From assembly GCA_947625025.1 (NCBI GenBank), contig CANQMQ010000013.1, positions 1 to 51,052 on the forward strand: a stretch of DNA of 51,052 bases, given 5' to 3'. Source of the DNA: an uncultured Clostridia bacterium. GTDB taxonomy: Bacteria; Bacillota; Clostridia; Christensenellales; Borkfalkiaceae. Below, one piece after another: positions 15,630 to 25,052 of the stretch. Numbering within the stretch: the stretch's first letter is position 1; each line of letters begins with the position of its first letter. Both the position numbers and the translations under genes were made by a program. Under the pieces are notes generated by a model. That model searched no databases. It was not told the origin of the DNA and saw only the letters and a program-made list of their open reading frames with translations.

Positions 15630-16436
15630 TTACAAAATGCCGATGGCATTCAGCCAAAGGGTTACAAGGGAGAGCCCGAAAAGGTACGCCGAAAACCACT
15701 TATAATTGGCCCGCTTCATGAGTTTGCGCATGAGTTTGATGGCAAAAAATCCCGAAACTGCCGCGGCGACGACGCCCACGGCGATGCCGACCACTCCCAC
15801 GCCCCCGACTTCCAAGAGTTCGGGCTCCCTTCCGACCTTCACCGCCCCCAAGAGGACGCTCCCCAAGATGATGGGAATGCTCATGAGGAAGGAGAACTTC
15901 GTCACCTCCTCCGTATCCCCTCCCGCAAGGGTGCCCGCCGCGATCGTGGAGCCGCTTCTCGAAATGCCCGGGAGCACGGCTACGGCCTGCATGAGCCCCA
16001 TGGCCGCCGCGCTCTTCCTTCCGATGGGGTTCCCCCGCTTGGGCATAAACTCACAGAGGAGGAGCAGAGCCCCCGTAACCATAAAGCACACGGAGAGCAG
16101 GGGCACCCCATAGGGCCCTGCAAACAGCCCATCGACCGCGTCCCCCAAGAACAGCCCCACGAGCCCCGCTGGCAGGGTAGCAAGGGCAAGGAGCAAAAGC
16201 TCTTTTGGGGTTCTAAAGAGGGCTAAAAGTTCCTTCCGATAGACAAAGACAACAGAAAACAGCGTCCCGAGGTGAAGCATGATGTTGAGAAAGGTCATGC
16301 TCCCCCCTTCGAGGGAATACCCGAAGAGACGCTGCAACAGGACGAGATGCCCCGAAGATGAAACGGGCAGGAACTCTGTGAGTCCCTGCACCGTACCGAG
16401 TAAAATCGATTGAAGAATTTTTCCGAAAGCTTCCAC
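15630..16436 (-). CDS. uppP: Undecaprenyl-diphosphatase UppP (BacA)
   Basis: This 268-residue polytopic membrane enzyme dephosphorylates undecaprenyl diphosphate, recycling the lipid carrier for peptidoglycan and other envelope polymers; overexpression in the family gives bacitracin resistance. The two catalytic signatures are present: QGLTEFLPVSSSGH (residues 17-30, with Glu21 and His30) and PGISRSGST (156-164, with Arg160). About seven to eight hydrophobic segments are visible. The start codon is GTG (16434-16436), preceded by GGTGG. It lies 14 bases after the stop of the parvulin-like lipoprotein gene, so the two form an operon. Confidence 0.96.
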   Translation of the reverse strand: MEAFGKILQSILLGTVQGLTEFLPVSSSGHLVLLQRLFGYSLEGGSMTFLNIMLHLGTLFSVVFVYRKELLALFRTPKELLLLALATLPAGLVGLFLGDAVDGLFAGPYGVPLLSVCFMVTGALLLLCEFMPKRGNPIGRKSAAAMGLMQAVAVLPGISRSGSTIAAGTLAGGDTEEVTKFSFLMSIPIILGSVLLGAVKVGREPELLEVGGVGVVGIAVGVVAAAVSGFFAIKLMRKLMKRANYKWFSAYLFGLSLVTLWLNAIGIL

Positions 16437-16450
16437 TTTCCACCCGCAAA

Positions 16451-18607
16451 TTACGATTGCGAGTCAAGCCCCGTGAGATCGGCAAAGCGGTCGTTGTAGA
16501 CCGTCGTGCAGGCATCGACGTATTCATTGATGGCCGCCGTCTGCATGTTGGTGGAATACGCGCTCACCGCATCCGCCTTCCGTGCCTCGAAGTAGTTATA
16601 CGAGAAGGTGCCTTCCTTTTCGATATCGGCGTAGTTGAATGCGTACGGCGAATTTGCGCCCGTGGGCGTATCGTGGAAGGAGAAGGTGCAGTAGATGATG
16701 TGCCAGCCGTAGTCCGTGGGAACGACGTTGAAGGAACCTGCGCCGTTTTTGACTGCCCGTTGTGCCGCATACTCGAACTCGGGCATGTAGCTCGTCTTGA
16801 AGGGCGAGATACTGTATCCGAGGTAGGTGTTGAGACCCGCTGTATCCGTATTATACGCGAAGGAGAGTTCGTTTATGACGGAGAGCGCGGCGTTTTCCCA
16901 ACTGCTTGCATCGAAGAGGCTGTTGATATCGTAAGCGTCCCCGTCTGTGCTCTCGATCTTGCCTTCGGCATAGATGAACTTGCTGTAATCTACGGTGCCG
17001 TCGTCATTATAGTATTTCTTCGCGGTATCGTAGTAACTCCCTGACTCATTGTATTCCTTGTAGCTTTCCGCGATCCGGAAGCCCTTCGCGGTGCCGACTG
17101 AGGTGAGGTAGTCTTTCATTTCACTCAGGAACCCGTCGATGGAAATCTTGTTGGGCTTCAAGACGTACTCATCTTCCTCCGTTTCGGGAGCCGTTACGGT
17201 GCCGTTGTAGGTGTACTTGCCGTAGTAATTCTTGAGCGCTTCATACTGCTTGCCCTCCCCCGCATTCTTGATGCTGTTCTCGAAGAAGAGGTATTGGCGC
17301 GCCGTGTTGCCGCCCGTGAAGGCGCCGTCAGCAGTCTCTGCCTTGTAGGAGTAATCGGTCTCCCCTGTGAACCAAGTGCCGCGCTGATCGGTGGCCTTGA
17401 GGTTTTGAAGGAGCTTGGCGCGGGCGGCATACTTGTTGCCCTTCGCATCGCCGAGGTCGCTCGAGTAGCCGTTGAGTTCCTCCGTCTGCACCGTGGAGAA
17501 CGGAAGGAGGATGTTGATGACATAGCCGTAGTTCTCGTAACTGCCGTCCGCCGCCTGCGGCGCCGCAAAGACGAAGGAGGAATCCGAGATGGCATCGAAT
17601 GCGGTCTCGAAGGAAGTCTTATCGTCCTGATAGCTTGCCCTATCCGCTTCGAGATCCTCATTGAAGCAGGCCTCGAGCCATGCCTTCGTGAGCTTCTCCT
17701 CTGCCTCTTGCTCGAGCTTCTTGGACATCTTATCGACGAGTGCGCTCTCGAAGAAGGATTTCTTCTGCATTGCAAAGTACGTCATGCCCTCGAAGTCCGC
17801 CGTGTTTTCCCCTTTATCGAGGAGGTTGTTGGCGCGGAGCTGGGCGAGATACTGCGTGTATGCCTTGCGGCGGGTGGTGGGCGTGGAGTTCTCTACCTTC
17901 TCATAGCCCGAAGGAATTGCCGAAGAACCCGTGTAGATGGCGTAGTCCTTATTGTAGTAATCCTCGTTTTCGGTATCCGCTCCCGTGGGAAGGGTGCGCA
18001 CCGTCTCGGTGGAGGTCTCTTCCTCATCGGTGTGGGCGAGGGAGATGATGCCCTCTTCGATGGAATCGAGGGAGTCGTTTACGGAGACGCGCAGATCGTA
18101 GAGCGCCTTATCCCGCTCTGCCTCGGTGAGGAAGTACTCGAGCCCCGCCGCCTCCTTGGCGGCTTCGGTGGCCTCGGCGCCGGCCCCGGCGACCGCCGCC
18201 TTGTAGCCCTCTACCGTATAGCGTTCGCTCTCGGTGAGCCCGCCGTTCTCGGCAAGGTACACCTTCGCGTACTGCACATAGACCTGACGGTTGACGAGGG
18301 AATCGCAGATCGCATTGAAGGTATCGAGATAAGACCAGCCGTACTGCTGTTGTACGCTGTATCCGTTGGAAACGTAGCTCGCAACCATATCGCGCTTGAC
18401 GATGGACGTCTTGCCGACAATGTCCTTATATGCGGCGTACTTGCCGCCCTCTTGGAAATCCGTACTTTTCGAGAGGTCTACTTCGGCAATGACTTGCTGA
18501 TAATCTTTGGAAATGTTGGTCGTCGTGAGTGCGTCGCAACCCGCGAGGCCTCCGCATGCCATGATCGCGGCAAGGGCAAGGGCGGCTGCTCTCTTTTTGT
18601 TCTTCAT
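16451..18607 (-). CDS. Large lipoprotein with parvulin-like (PrsA/SurA) features
   Basis: This 718-residue secreted lipoprotein has signal-peptide Cys24 in LAGC. The N-terminal half is helix-rich and charged, as in SurA_N/PrsA chaperone domains. Near the C-terminus the segment VPTDYGWHIIYC matches the last strand of parvulin-type prolyl isomerases (usually TxxGYHII). The central parts (Tyr/Ser/Thr-rich, YDTAKKYYNDDGTVDYSKF) lack a clear parvulin core, so isomerase activity is not shown. A role in folding of exported proteins fits its position with uppP in an envelope operon. The start at 18607 is set by AGGAG seven bases upstream and the signal peptide; the five-residue longer form would spoil neither but lacks an SD. 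Confidence 0.75.
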   Translation of the reverse strand: MKNKKRAAALALAAIMACGGLAGCDALTTTNISKDYQQVIAEVDLSKSTDFQEGGKYAAYKDIVGKTSIVKRDMVASYVSNGYSVQQQYGWSYLDTFNAICDSLVNRQVYVQYAKVYLAENGGLTESERYTVEGYKAAVAGAGAEATEAAKEAAGLEYFLTEAERDKALYDLRVSVNDSLDSIEEGIISLAHTDEEETSTETVRTLPTGADTENEDYYNKDYAIYTGSSAIPSGYEKVENSTPTTRRKAYTQYLAQLRANNLLDKGENTADFEGMTYFAMQKKSFFESALVDKMSKKLEQEAEEKLTKAWLEACFNEDLEADRASYQDDKTSFETAFDAISDSSFVFAAPQAADGSYENYGYVINILLPFSTVQTEELNGYSSDLGDAKGNKYAARAKLLQNLKATDQRGTWFTGETDYSYKAETADGAFTGGNTARQYLFFENSIKNAGEGKQYEALKNYYGKYTYNGTVTAPETEEDEYVLKPNKISIDGFLSEMKDYLTSVGTAKGFRIAESYKEYNESGSYYDTAKKYYNDDGTVDYSKFIYAEGKIESTDGDAYDINSLFDASSWENAALSVINELSFAYNTDTAGLNTYLGYSISPFKTSYMPEFEYAAQRAVKNGAGSFNVVPTDYGWHIIYCTFSFHDTPTGANSPYAFNYADIEKEGTFSYNYFEARKADAVSAYSTNMQTAAINEYVDACTTVYNDRFADLTGLDSQS

Positions 18608-18682
18608 ATTTACTCCTGACAATTACTTGCGGGGATACCCCGCGCCGTGCGCACATAGGGGCGCATGCTTTGAATCTTTCCT

Positions 18683-18711
18683 ATTATACCTTATTTTTCG
18701 GAAATGTGCAA
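18683..18711 (-). promoter_or_regulatory. Promoter of the parvulin-like lipoprotein/uppP operon
   Basis: TTGCAC (18706-18711), 17 bases, TATAAT (18683-18688) on the minus strand, starting directly after the mfd stop. A GCGGGGTATCCCCGC hairpin lies in the leader at about 18629-18643. No terminator separates mfd from this promoter. Confidence 0.75.
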
Positions 18712-18728
18712 ATCATTCACGGGGCATT

Positions 18729-21700
18729 TCAGCGAAAAGTTGACGCAAATTTCAAAAATTTCGTCATGAGTACCATCGTCTTGCCGCTATCCCCCACATT
18801 TTGGAAGCGAATGACGGGTGCGCTCGTCATATCGAGGGAGACGTATACGCCGAAGCGCTCCATCGCCGCGGCTACCCGCGCATCGGAGAGGGCGGCAAGT
18901 TCGGTAAACTGAAGCGCACCGCCCTTGTTGCCCACCGCAATTTTGCAGACCTTGAGGGACGGGGCATAGCTCTTCATGAGGGCAATGACGAGGAGGTTGA
19001 GGGTGGGAGGCGGGATGGGGCCGTACGTCTCCTCGAGCGAGGTGCATACCCGCTTGTAATCGGCGGCGCTTCTGATCTCCGCAATTTGCTTGTAGCAATC
19101 CATCCTGCCCGCATTGGATTCGACGTATGCTTCTGGAATGAATGCCGTTGCCTTCACATCGAGGTCCACCGCCTGCTGCCGCTCGCCCGTGATCTCTTCC
19201 TTCAGGATCTTCGCATACAGCTCGTAGCCCACCTTATCCATGTGGCCGTGCTGCTCTGCGCCGAGCACGTTGCCCGCCCCGCGGATCTCCAAATCCCGCA
19301 TGGCGATGCGGAAGCCCGAACCGAGCTCTGTAAACTGCATGATGGCCTTGAGGCGCTCGGTGGCGTTCTCCGTCATGACCTTTTCGGGCTTGTAGGTGAA
19401 GTACGCATGGGCGAGGCGGGTCCCCCGCCCCACCCTTCCGCGGAGCTGATAGAGCTGGGAGATGCCGAGGCGGTCCGCATCGATGACGATGAGGGTGTTT
19501 GCATTGGGCAAATCGATGCCGTTCTCGATGATGGTGGTGGTGACAAGGATATCGTATTCCCCACGGTAGAAACCGAACACGTTGTTTTCGAGGCTGTTCT
19601 TCTCCATCCTGCCATGGGCGAGGGTGACGCGGGCTTCGGGCAAAATTTCCCCGATCCGCTTTGCAAAGCCGCTGATGGTCTCCACGCGGTTGTAGAGAAT
19701 GAATACCTGCCCTCCCCTTGCAAGTTCACGGATACAGGCATCGCGGATGAGCGTCTCGGTCTCCTCCGCGACATAGGTCTGCACGGGGAGGCGGGCGACG
19801 GGCGGCGTCTGGATGGTGGAGATATCCCGTATCCCCGAAAGGGAGAGGTGCAGGGTACGGGGGATGGGAGTCGCCGTGAGCGTGAGGCAATCGACGCTGC
19901 GCTTCACGTTCTTGATCTTTTCCTTGTGCTCTACGCCGAAGCGCTGTTCCTCATCGAGGAGCAGAAGGCCGAGGTCGTGGAATGCGACGTCCGAAGAAAG
20001 CAACCTGTGGGTGCCGATGACGAGGTCTACCTCCCCCTTCTTGAGGCCTTCGAGGATGGCGGCCTGTTCCTTCTCCGTACGGAAGCGGTTGAGGCAGGCG
20101 ATGCGCACCCCGAAGGGCTCCATGCGTTCACGAGCGGTGCGGTAGTGCTGTTCGGAGAGGACGGTGCTCGGGCACATCAGGGCTACCTGCCGCCCCGCGA
20201 GGACGCATCGGTAGGCGGCGCGGAGGGCTACCTCCGTCTTGCCGAAGCCCACATCCCCGCACAGAAGGCGGTCCATCACCTTATCCGAACACATATCCGC
20301 TTTGATCTCCGCGAGCGATTGGAGCTGATCGGGCGTCTCTTCGAAGGGAAACGCCGCCTCGAACTCCTGCATCTCTTCGGGGAATTCGGGGAAGGCGTAC
20401 CCCTTGCGCTCCCCCCGCTCGGCATACAGTTGGCGCAGGTCAAACGCCATCTTCTTGAGGGAGGCCCTCACCCGCGCCTTGACGCGTTCAAACTCCGCCC
20501 CGCCTATTTTGGAGAGTTCGGGATTGTCCCCGCCCATGTATTTGGAGAGGACGTCCATCTGTTCCACGGGGACGTACAGCGTATCTCCGCCCTTATATTC
20601 GAGGGCGATGTATTCCTTGGTGCCATCCGTGGTCTCTATCTTCTTGGTGCCCGTGATCCGCCCGATGCCGTGCGTCTCGTGGACGGCGTAATCCCCCACC
20701 TCGGGGGCGACGAAGAGGTCTCCCCTCCGCCTTTTGATGCGCCGCGCCGTCTGCGTCCTCGTGAAGAGGTCTCCCGTTCCGATCACGGCAAGTTTGCAGG
20801 TGTGGAGCAAGAACCCCTGCTCGAGGGTCTCCTCCGAGACGGTGATGCCTTTCAACCTCAGGAGGGCGGAGGGCATGGGGACATCGTGGAAGCCCTCATC
20901 CGAAAGGGCATCCTGCAGCTTCTTCTTGCGCTCCGCGGAGCCGCTGTATACGAGCACCCTGTAGCCCGTTTTCTGCCATGCCCGAAGGTCTGTGAAGAAA
21001 TCGGGCATGGAATTTAAGTATCGCCTTGCGGGTACCGAATTGAAGTTGTAGATCTTTAAGGGGTTGAAGAAGCCCACGTCGCCCGCAAAGGTCTGCAGGG
21101 CGAGGCACCGCCATGCGTTGAAGGAGGAGAAGCTATCTTCGGGGATATATTGGAAGGCAGAGAAGAGCATGCTCTCTCCGCCCTCATAGAGGGTCTCGTG
21201 CCGCCGCGTATGCTCTGCGTACAGCCCCTTGAGCTTATCGCGGATGGGCTTGCACTCATCAAAGACGAGGAGGGTATCTTTGGGAAGCAGTTCGAAGATG
21301 TTGGTCGTGCTCTTGAGGAGGGGCAAAATGAAATCACTGCCGCCGTTTGCCAAGATGTCGTCCGCAATGGTACGCATGCGGTCGTACGCGGCCGCATTGG
21401 GGGCACGGCGAAGTTCTTCCTTGAAGGCCTCCTCCACATGGGCGCGGTCCTGCTCCTCGATGCGGGCATCCGTTGCGGCAATGATATCGAGGGAGCTTAC
21501 TTGGGCGTACCGCTCCCCCGTGATCTCATCATACGGTTTAATGGCCTCCACTTCATCCCCGAAGAAATCCACCCGCACGGGGTGCTCGCAGTTGACGGGA
21601 TAGATATCGAGGATATCCCCCCGTACTGCAAGCGCTCCTTTACCCTCGACCGAATACTCTCTGGTATAACCCCAACTTATAAAAGTGTCGATGAGGGCAC

Positions 21701-22115
21701 CCATATCCGTCTCTGCCCCAACCGTGAGCGTGAGGCTCGGAACGCGGTTAGGGATAAGCTGAATGAGTGCTTCGACGTCGGCAATGAGTACATCCGCCCC
21801 CTTCTCCCATTCATGGAGGGCACAAAGCCTTCTGAAAAGGGAGTCCTTGGAGTACGCTTTTCGGTAGGTAAGCACCTCGTCCTTTGCGGAGAGCAGGGCG
21901 CATTTCTTCCCCGAGAGCGCGGAAATCGCCGCCGCAGCCCTCTTGGCGGAGATAGCGTCGGCGGTGATGTACAGGGTGCGCCGTTCGGTGACGGCACCCA
22001 CCAAATATTTTACGGCATCGGATAGCCCGAAGGCCGCCACGGGCACTCCGCCCCTTAGATCCGCACCGAGGAGCGGGAAGTCCCCGCCGAGTTGTTCAAT
22101 CGAAAAGAAACTCAT
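18729..22115 (-). CDS. mfd: Transcription-repair coupling factor Mfd
   Basis: This 1128-residue protein displaces RNA polymerase stalled at DNA lesions and recruits the UvrABC excision system. Domains in order are: UvrB-like N-terminal region (DALIQ-type degenerate helicase, to about 450); the CarD/RID polymerase-interaction domain (FVAPEVGDYAVHETHGIGRI); and the RecG-like helicase with Walker A GDVGFGKTEVALRAAY, DEEQ box LLLLDEEQRFGVEHKEKI and motif III LTLTATPIPRTL. The second RecA lobe carries LRGRVGRG, and the C-terminal TRCF regulatory domain follows. The length is close to family norm (1150-1180). The start overlaps the pth stop region as ATGA (22112-22115), giving the operon pth-mfd. 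Confidence 0.97.
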   Translation of the reverse strand: MSFFSIEQLGGDFPLLGADLRGGVPVAAFGLSDAVKYLVGAVTERRTLYITADAISAKRAAAAISALSGKKCALLSAKDEVLTYRKAYSKDSLFRRLCALHEWEKGADVLIADVEALIQLIPNRVPSLTLTVGAETDMGALIDTFISWGYTREYSVEGKGALAVRGDILDIYPVNCEHPVRVDFFGDEVEAIKPYDEITGERYAQVSSLDIIAATDARIEEQDRAHVEEAFKEELRRAPNAAAYDRMRTIADDILANGGSDFILPLLKSTTNIFELLPKDTLLVFDECKPIRDKLKGLYAEHTRRHETLYEGGESMLFSAFQYIPEDSFSSFNAWRCLALQTFAGDVGFFNPLKIYNFNSVPARRYLNSMPDFFTDLRAWQKTGYRVLVYSGSAERKKKLQDALSDEGFHDVPMPSALLRLKGITVSEETLEQGFLLHTCKLAVIGTGDLFTRTQTARRIKRRRGDLFVAPEVGDYAVHETHGIGRITGTKKIETTDGTKEYIALEYKGGDTLYVPVEQMDVLSKYMGGDNPELSKIGGAEFERVKARVRASLKKMAFDLRQLYAERGERKGYAFPEFPEEMQEFEAAFPFEETPDQLQSLAEIKADMCSDKVMDRLLCGDVGFGKTEVALRAAYRCVLAGRQVALMCPSTVLSEQHYRTARERMEPFGVRIACLNRFRTEKEQAAILEGLKKGEVDLVIGTHRLLSSDVAFHDLGLLLLDEEQRFGVEHKEKIKNVKRSVDCLTLTATPIPRTLHLSLSGIRDISTIQTPPVARLPVQTYVAEETETLIRDACIRELARGGQVFILYNRVETISGFAKRIGEILPEARVTLAHGRMEKNSLENNVFGFYRGEYDILVTTTIIENGIDLPNANTLIVIDADRLGISQLYQLRGRVGRGTRLAHAYFTYKPEKVMTENATERLKAIMQFTELGSGFRIAMRDLEIRGAGNVLGAEQHGHMDKVGYELYAKILKEEITGERQQAVDLDVKATAFIPEAYVESNAGRMDCYKQIAEIRSAADYKRVCTSLEETYGPIPPPTLNLLVIALMKSYAPSLKVCKIAVGNKGGALQFTELAALSDARVAAAMERFGVYVSLDMTSAPVIRFQNVGDSGKTMVLMTKFLKFASTFR

Positions 22116-22675
22116 CCGTTATACTTCGTCATTACAAGGTCTATCTTCTCCCCCGAAGCGATGGCGAGCGCGGCCTGTGCCGCCCGCTTGCAGGCCTCGG
22201 AGAAGAGGTCGTAATCCTCCTTTTTTACCTCGGAGAGCACGTAAGAAAGGAGGGGGATCTCGAGCTCGGGGTCACGGATCCCGATACGGATACGGGCGAA
22301 TTCGGAGATGCCCGTCTCCGCAATAACCGAGCGCATGCCGTTGTGCGTCCCCGCACTTCCTGAGGGTCGGATGCGGACATGCCCCTTGGGTAAATCATAA
22401 TCATCGTAAATTACGATGAGCTCTGAGGGGGAAATTTTATACTTTGCCATGAGCTGCTTCACGCTCCTGCCCGAGGCATTCATATAGGTGAGCGGGCGGG
22501 CGATAATTACCTTCTCCCCCGCAAGATACCCCTCCGCAATGCTCGCCTCGCACTCCCGCTTCTTAAACTTCGTATGGAGCGCTTCGGCACAGTCTCCCGC
22601 GGCGAGAAAGCCCATGTTGTGAAAGGTCTTGAAATACTTCTCCTCGGGATTCCCGAGGCCTACGATTAGATACAT
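22112..22675 (-). CDS. pth: Peptidyl-tRNA hydrolase
   Basis: This 187-residue cytoplasmic enzyme releases tRNA from peptidyl-tRNA that drops off the ribosome. Family motifs are GLGNP (residues 6-10, Asn10), FHNMGF with catalytic His19, PLTYMNASG, VIYDDYDLP and GSAGTHNGMRS. The gene overlaps mfd by four bases, an arrangement common in Bacillota (prs-pth-mfd order). SD GGGAG upstream of the ATG at 22675. It begins 51 bases after prs; a hairpin at 22699-22714 lies between. Confidence 0.97.
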   Translation of the reverse strand: MYLIVGLGNPEEKYFKTFHNMGFLAAGDCAEALHTKFKKRECEASIAEGYLAGEKVIIARPLTYMNASGRSVKQLMAKYKISPSELIVIYDDYDLPKGHVRIRPSGSAGTHNGMRSVIAETGISEFARIRIGIRDPELEIPLLSYVLSEVKKEDYDLFSEACKRAAQAALAIASGEKIDLVMTKYNG

Positions 22676-22687
22676 GCCACTCCCTTT

Positions 22688-22714
22688 TCAAAACGAAAGC
22701 CGCCCGCAGGCGGC
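22688..22714 (-). terminator. Hairpin after prs (weak terminator)
   Basis: GCCGCC/GGCGGC stem (22699-22714) with a four-base loop, followed on the minus strand by TTTCGTTTT. The interrupted T tract suggests partial termination, letting some transcripts continue into pth-mfd. Confidence 0.6.
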
Positions 22715-22726
22715 TCCCCTCTTCGC

Positions 22727-23674
22727 TTAATCGTATATTTTACTCATCGGCTTATCGAGGTACACATTCTCGATGGCAGCCGCCCAAATCTCCGCCGTCG
22801 AAAGAATTTTCATCTTCGGCAGGCGCTTCTCCTCGGGAAGGAGAATGGTATCAAGCATCACGAGCTCGTCTATGGGTGCATCCTTCAGCCGCTCCACGGC
22901 AGGCCCCGAGAGCACGGCGTGCGTACAACAAGCCTTGATTTCCTTGGCCCCTGCGGAAACGAGCGCCTCCGCACCCTGCACGATGGTGCCCGCGGTATCG
23001 ATCATGTCGTCCACCAAAAGGCACCGCTTGTCCTTCACGTTGCCGATGATGTTCATCACTTCCATCACATTGGCACGGGGGCGGCGCTTATCGATGATGG
23101 CGAGCGGGCAACCGAGCCGCTCCGCAACCTTACGGGAGCGCGTCACCGAACCGATATCGGGGGAAACCACGATAAAGTCCTCCGAAAGCTTGTCCTCATA
23201 ATAGTGGTAGAGGGTGGGCCCGCCGAGAAGGTTGTCTACGGGAATGTTGAAGAACCCCTGGATTTGTGCCGCATGGAGATCCATGGTGAGCACGCGGTCC
23301 GCACCCGCACTCGTGAGGAGGTCGGCTACGAGTTTTGCCGTAATGGGGTCCCTCGAGCGTGCCTTGCGATCCTGCCGTGCGTAGCCGAAATACGGCATGA
23401 CGGCGGTAACCCTGCCCGCAGACGCCCGCTTCGCGGCATCGATCATGATGAGCAGCTCCATCAGGTTGTCGTTGACGGGGTGCGAGGTAGACTGGATGAT
23501 GAAGAGGTCTCGCCCGCGGACCGTCTCGCCGATGTGGACGGACGTCTCGCCGTCGGAGAATTTAGTCACTTCTACTTCGCCCAAACTCGTGTTGAGCTTG
23601 GCGGCAATGGCGCGCGCCAAAGGCAGGTTGGAATTACCGGCAAAAAGTTTGATCTCGTTTCCGTGGGTAATCAC
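22727..23674 (-). CDS. prs: Ribose-phosphate pyrophosphokinase (PRPP synthetase)
   Basis: This 315-residue class I enzyme makes PRPP from ribose 5-phosphate and ATP for purine, pyrimidine, His, Trp and NAD synthesis. Motifs are KLFAGNSNLPLA at the N-terminus, the flexible catalytic loop region GYARQDRKARSRDP, DLHAAQIQGFF, the VSPDIGSVTRSRKVAERL segment and the PRPP-binding loop VDDMIDTAGT. The start is GTG at 23674, with SD GGAGG about 11 bases upstream. Its own promoter is at 23704-23732. Confidence 0.97.
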   Translation of the reverse strand: MITHGNEIKLFAGNSNLPLARAIAAKLNTSLGEVEVTKFSDGETSVHIGETVRGRDLFIIQSTSHPVNDNLMELLIMIDAAKRASAGRVTAVMPYFGYARQDRKARSRDPITAKLVADLLTSAGADRVLTMDLHAAQIQGFFNIPVDNLLGGPTLYHYYEDKLSEDFIVVSPDIGSVTRSRKVAERLGCPLAIIDKRRPRANVMEVMNIIGNVKDKRCLLVDDMIDTAGTIVQGAEALVSAGAKEIKACCTHAVLSGPAVERLKDAPIDELVMLDTILLPEEKRLPKMKILSTAEIWAAAIENVYLDKPMSKIYD

Positions 23675-23703
23675 GCTCTTTTGTCCTCCGTCGTAGCTCC
23701 TCT

Positions 23704-23732
23704 ATTTTATCCCATTTTCGCCGTTTCGTCAA
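23704..23732 (-). promoter_or_regulatory. Promoter of prs
   Basis: TTGACG (23727-23732), 17 bases, TAAAAT (23704-23709) on the minus strand, with the SD shortly downstream. Confidence 0.75.
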
Positions 23733-23800
23733 TCGTTTGGACGGAAAAATCGCAAGCTCGGGGAAATTTTTTCCTTCCGCTTTTCGCTCAATATTATACG

Positions 23801-23817
23801 TATAAGTTTTACTTATA
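23801..23817. other. Palindrome in the prs/accessory-block intergenic region
   Basis: TATAAGT TTT ACTTATA is a perfect 7-bp inverted repeat with a three-base centre, lying between the prs promoter and the divergent promoter at 23870. It could be an operator or a small hairpin. Nothing else is seen in 23733-23869 apart from AT-rich sequence. Confidence 0.4.
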
Positions 23818-23869
23818 CCCCCTATTAAAAATTCTAATACCACAAATTTCGAAAAAGCGCCTTATTTTT

Positions 23870-23898
23870 TTGACAAACCGCATTCAGTTTGGTAAAAT
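23870..23898 (+). promoter_or_regulatory. Promoter of the accessory secreted-protein block
   Basis: TTGACA (23870-23875), 17 bases, TAAAAT (23893-23898). It is followed by SD GGAGG and the ATG codons at 23928/23931. Confidence 0.78.
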
Positions 23899-23930
23899 AT
23901 AATAAAGTATCCAAAATTTGGAGGTAAATG

Positions 23931-25031
23931 ATGAAAACTTGCACAAAGCGGATCGCAACTGCGCTCCTTGCGCTCCTCGTTCTTTTCAGCGGCATCCTTG
24001 CCCTCACCGCCTCTCGGCCCCAAAAAGCCGATGCAAACGCGGCCGAAGCGGCAACCGCTCAAATTTACTATTTTACCGATTACTATCCGACTATCCCCTA
24101 TGAGGAGTTAGAAAGTAAATTCGGTGGCCTTCAAATTGCCTTCGTTCATGATTATATTGACGTTGAAACATTCAATTTGATGGTTGAGAAAGGTTATTTT
24201 TCGCAATACATGAATAGTAGCGTCGTGGTGATGGATATCAAAACCTTTATGCCCGAACCTGACTATTTAGAGAAATTGTTTGGGCAATTGAAAAGTTCAA
24301 ACAATAGAACAATGTATATATCGGCCTATGATTTGACCGATTTTCCCGACTTAAGATTTATGGGTTATGTTGATGAATTTATATGCGACAAAGAGATGTC
24401 AACGCTATCTTATTATTTGAAGGATTCATTGAATAATTATACTTCAATGGACAAGTATCGATTATATGATACCGCATATTTGATTGACAGTAACCTGATT
24501 CCTCTGCATACACAACAGAATTGGGATCGGTTTCAGAAGGAAGGGATTGTCTATCTATGCCGCTATTCACCACTCCTCAGACGTTTATTGTTGCAAATAG
24601 GCGAAACAACCCCCTATGGAAATCTGCCCAATGAGTATGATTATAACGCATACGAAGATCTTGCTGCGTATTTATATGATCGTTGGGGTGTCAGTTTCTT
24701 AGCTTGTATGAAGGACGGTATTTATGTAAATCTATTAACAAGACAAATGATTACCTTAAATGACGTCGGAACATTTATGAATGAGGCCGGAAGAGGTATC
24801 AATTCTCTCTGTGCATTCGGCTTTTGGACTCTTAGTGAAGCAAGCTATCAAAGTTGGTCTGATATACAACATGACACGGGGAAAAGTGTTCCTGCTGTAT
24901 ACATTTTGGAAGTAGATGAAATCATCCATAATCCAAATGGATTGATGATCAATTACAATCCGGTTATGACATATTTTGCAGAGGATAGAGTAGCCCGTAT
25001 GGCATTAGATCGCCTGGGTTCCTTATTATGA
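23931..25031 (+). CDS. Secreted protein of unknown function
   Basis: This protein of 366 residues has a cleavable signal peptide (hydrophobic core after KRIATALLALLVLF, probable cleavage after ADANA). Two ATG codons are adjacent; the second (23931) has the better SD spacing from GGAGGT, the first is at 23928. The mature part alternates predicted strands and helices (YYFTDYYPTIPYEELESKF, FVHDYIDVETF, LDRLGSLL at the end), with many Tyr, Asp and Asn. I recognise no domain or catalytic motif. From about 24060 the base composition is clearly more AT-rich than the flanking housekeeping genes, suggesting acquisition by transfer. It is 21 bases ahead of the first LRR lipoprotein gene and probably co-transcribed with it. 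Confidence 0.75.
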   Translation: MKTCTKRIATALLALLVLFSGILALTASRPQKADANAAEAATAQIYYFTDYYPTIPYEELESKFGGLQIAFVHDYIDVETFNLMVEKGYFSQYMNSSVVVMDIKTFMPEPDYLEKLFGQLKSSNNRTMYISAYDLTDFPDLRFMGYVDEFICDKEMSTLSYYLKDSLNNYTSMDKYRLYDTAYLIDSNLIPLHTQQNWDRFQKEGIVYLCRYSPLLRRLLLQIGETTPYGNLPNEYDYNAYEDLAAYLYDRWGVSFLACMKDGIYVNLLTRQMITLNDVGTFMNEAGRGINSLCAFGFWTLSEASYQSWSDIQHDTGKSVPAVYILEVDEIIHNPNGLMINYNPVMTYFAEDRVARMALDRLGSLL

Positions 25032-25052
25032 TACTCATTACGGAGGTAATCA

